Shown: positions 5,380-5,847 of the stretch, piece by piece
How positions within the stretch are numbered: the stretch's first letter is position 1
How the letters are laid out: every line of letters starts with the position of its first letter
Assembly: GCA_030690755.1 (NCBI GenBank)
Contig: JAUYGA010000092.1
Location: forward strand, 1 to 5,847
Origin: Nanobdellota archaeon
GTDB lineage: Archaea; Nanobdellota; Nanobdellia; Woesearchaeales; JAUYGA01
Direction of reading: 5' to 3'
Length of the DNA stretch: 5,847 nucleotides
Position numbers and translations under genes: made by a program
Notes under the pieces: model-generated
Told to the model about the DNA's origin: nothing
Database searches by the model: none
The model's input: only the letters and a program-made list of their open reading frames with translations

Positions 5380-5763
5380 ATGAATGATAAAAAGAAAGAA
5401 TTAAATTTCTGGCGAATACTATCCAACTTCTGGGGAATAGTAGCGGCTATCATATTTTCCTTGACCTTTTTTGCTATCTCTGACCTCAATCATCTCTTAA
5501 CTGATATTACTATTATTTACCTGTCAATACTAAGCATTTATACCGGCCTCAAAGAATATAATCGCTGGAAATCAGCCAAATTTATGTCCAGATACCACGG
5601 AGAAATCTTTGTCATTTTATGGACAATCCTGATAATGGTCTTTATACTGCTGAGCGCTTTTGACAAAAATAACTACAAGCTGGCAACCGAATTTACCGCT
5701 ACCTATCTTTCGGTTTTGGGCATCTTTGCTATTTCTAGAAAATCCAAAAATTTAAAAAGTTAA
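5380..5763 (+). CDS. small four-helix membrane protein, function unknown
   Basis: The 127-residue protein has a charged start (MNDKKKEL) and four hydrophobic segments at about 16-34, 40-58, 75-95 and 103-119. These are arranged as two similar hairpins: ITIIYLSILSIYTGLKEY (43-60) in the first corresponds to TATYLSVLGIFAISRK (106-121) in the second, which hints at an internal duplication. The loop between them and the C-terminal tail (SRKSKNLKS) are basic, so both ends should face the cytoplasm. I know no function for it. It is divergent from the ABC exporter and ends 9 bases before the rpiB start, so it is probably cotranscribed with rpiB. Base composition fits the right-hand, core-like part of the window. 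Confidence 0.75.
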   Translation: MNDKKKELNFWRILSNFWGIVAAIIFSLTFFAISDLNHLLTDITIIYLSILSIYTGLKEYNRWKSAKFMSRYHGEIFVILWTILIMVFILLSAFDKNNYKLATEFTATYLSVLGIFAISRKSKNLKS

Positions 5764-5772
5764 AAAAATAAT

Positions 5773-5847
5773 ATGACAATTTATTTAGGCGCCGATCACA
5801 ACGGCTTTGCCATCAAAGAATACATCCAAGATTATCTGGAAGCCAGT
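5773..5847 (+). CDS. rpiB: ribose-5-phosphate isomerase B, N-terminal part (cut by window end)
   Basis: Only the first 25 codons are inside the window. They read MTIYLGADHNGFAIKEYIQD and onward, matching the start of the RpiB/LacAB family: a first beta strand, the GADHNGF substrate-binding motif (6-12, with D8 and H9), then a helix beginning AIKEYI. RpiB interconverts ribulose-5-phosphate and ribose-5-phosphate in the non-oxidative pentose phosphate pathway in the cytoplasm. LacA/LacB subunits share this motif, but a single RpiB is far more likely here. The ATG lies 9 bases after the membrane protein stop, with an A-rich leader and no clear Shine-Dalgarno sequence. Confidence 0.88.
   Translation, partial: MTIYLGADHNGFAIKEYIQDYLEAS

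Overview
The window looks like a piece of an AT-rich bacterial genome, most likely a Candidate Phyla Radiation (Patescibacteria) lineage or a similar small-genome environmental bacterium. This placement is inference. It rests on short tightly packed genes, small membrane and lipoproteins without recognisable families, almost no Shine-Dalgarno sequences before the starts, and a short repeat whose sequence resembles elements common in environmental genomes. The standard genetic code fits all genes; stops are TAA and TAG.

Left part (about 1-2910). This very AT-rich block looks accessory. All five genes lie on the minus strand, so they read right to left: a small excisionase-type helix-turn-helix protein (2719-2910); a lipoprotein of unknown function starting 4 bases later (1728-2714); then, after a 70-base gap, a tight three-gene cluster. 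The cluster is a small acidic protein (1409-1657), a DUF3800 RNase H-fold protein (702-1403) and a small protein that resembles phage BECR-fold nucleases (279-698), with gaps of 5 and 3 bases. The cluster is the best candidate for an undescribed defence or toxin-antitoxin type system. A hairpin terminator candidate lies beyond it at 123-147.

Middle (2911-3541). No intact protein gene is seen. From right to left it holds two 62-base repeats, which are 5' pieces of a tRNA-Arg-like gene each interrupted at the same point by a 40-base repeat element; an intact tRNA-Arg(UCU); an intact tRNA-His(GUG); a strong intrinsic terminator; and a small decayed reading frame just upstream of the HTH gene. 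The accessory block abuts the 3' end of tRNA-His. A 9-base copy of that tRNA end lies at 22-30, so the block may be an integrated island, but no integrase is present.

Right part (3542-5847). This is more GC-rich and looks like ordinary chromosomal sequence: a complete ABC exporter on the minus strand, then a divergently transcribed four-helix membrane protein followed after 9 bases by the start of a ribose-5-phosphate isomerase B (rpiB) gene, cut by the window edge. A good sigma70-like promoter for the exporter lies in the divergent gap.
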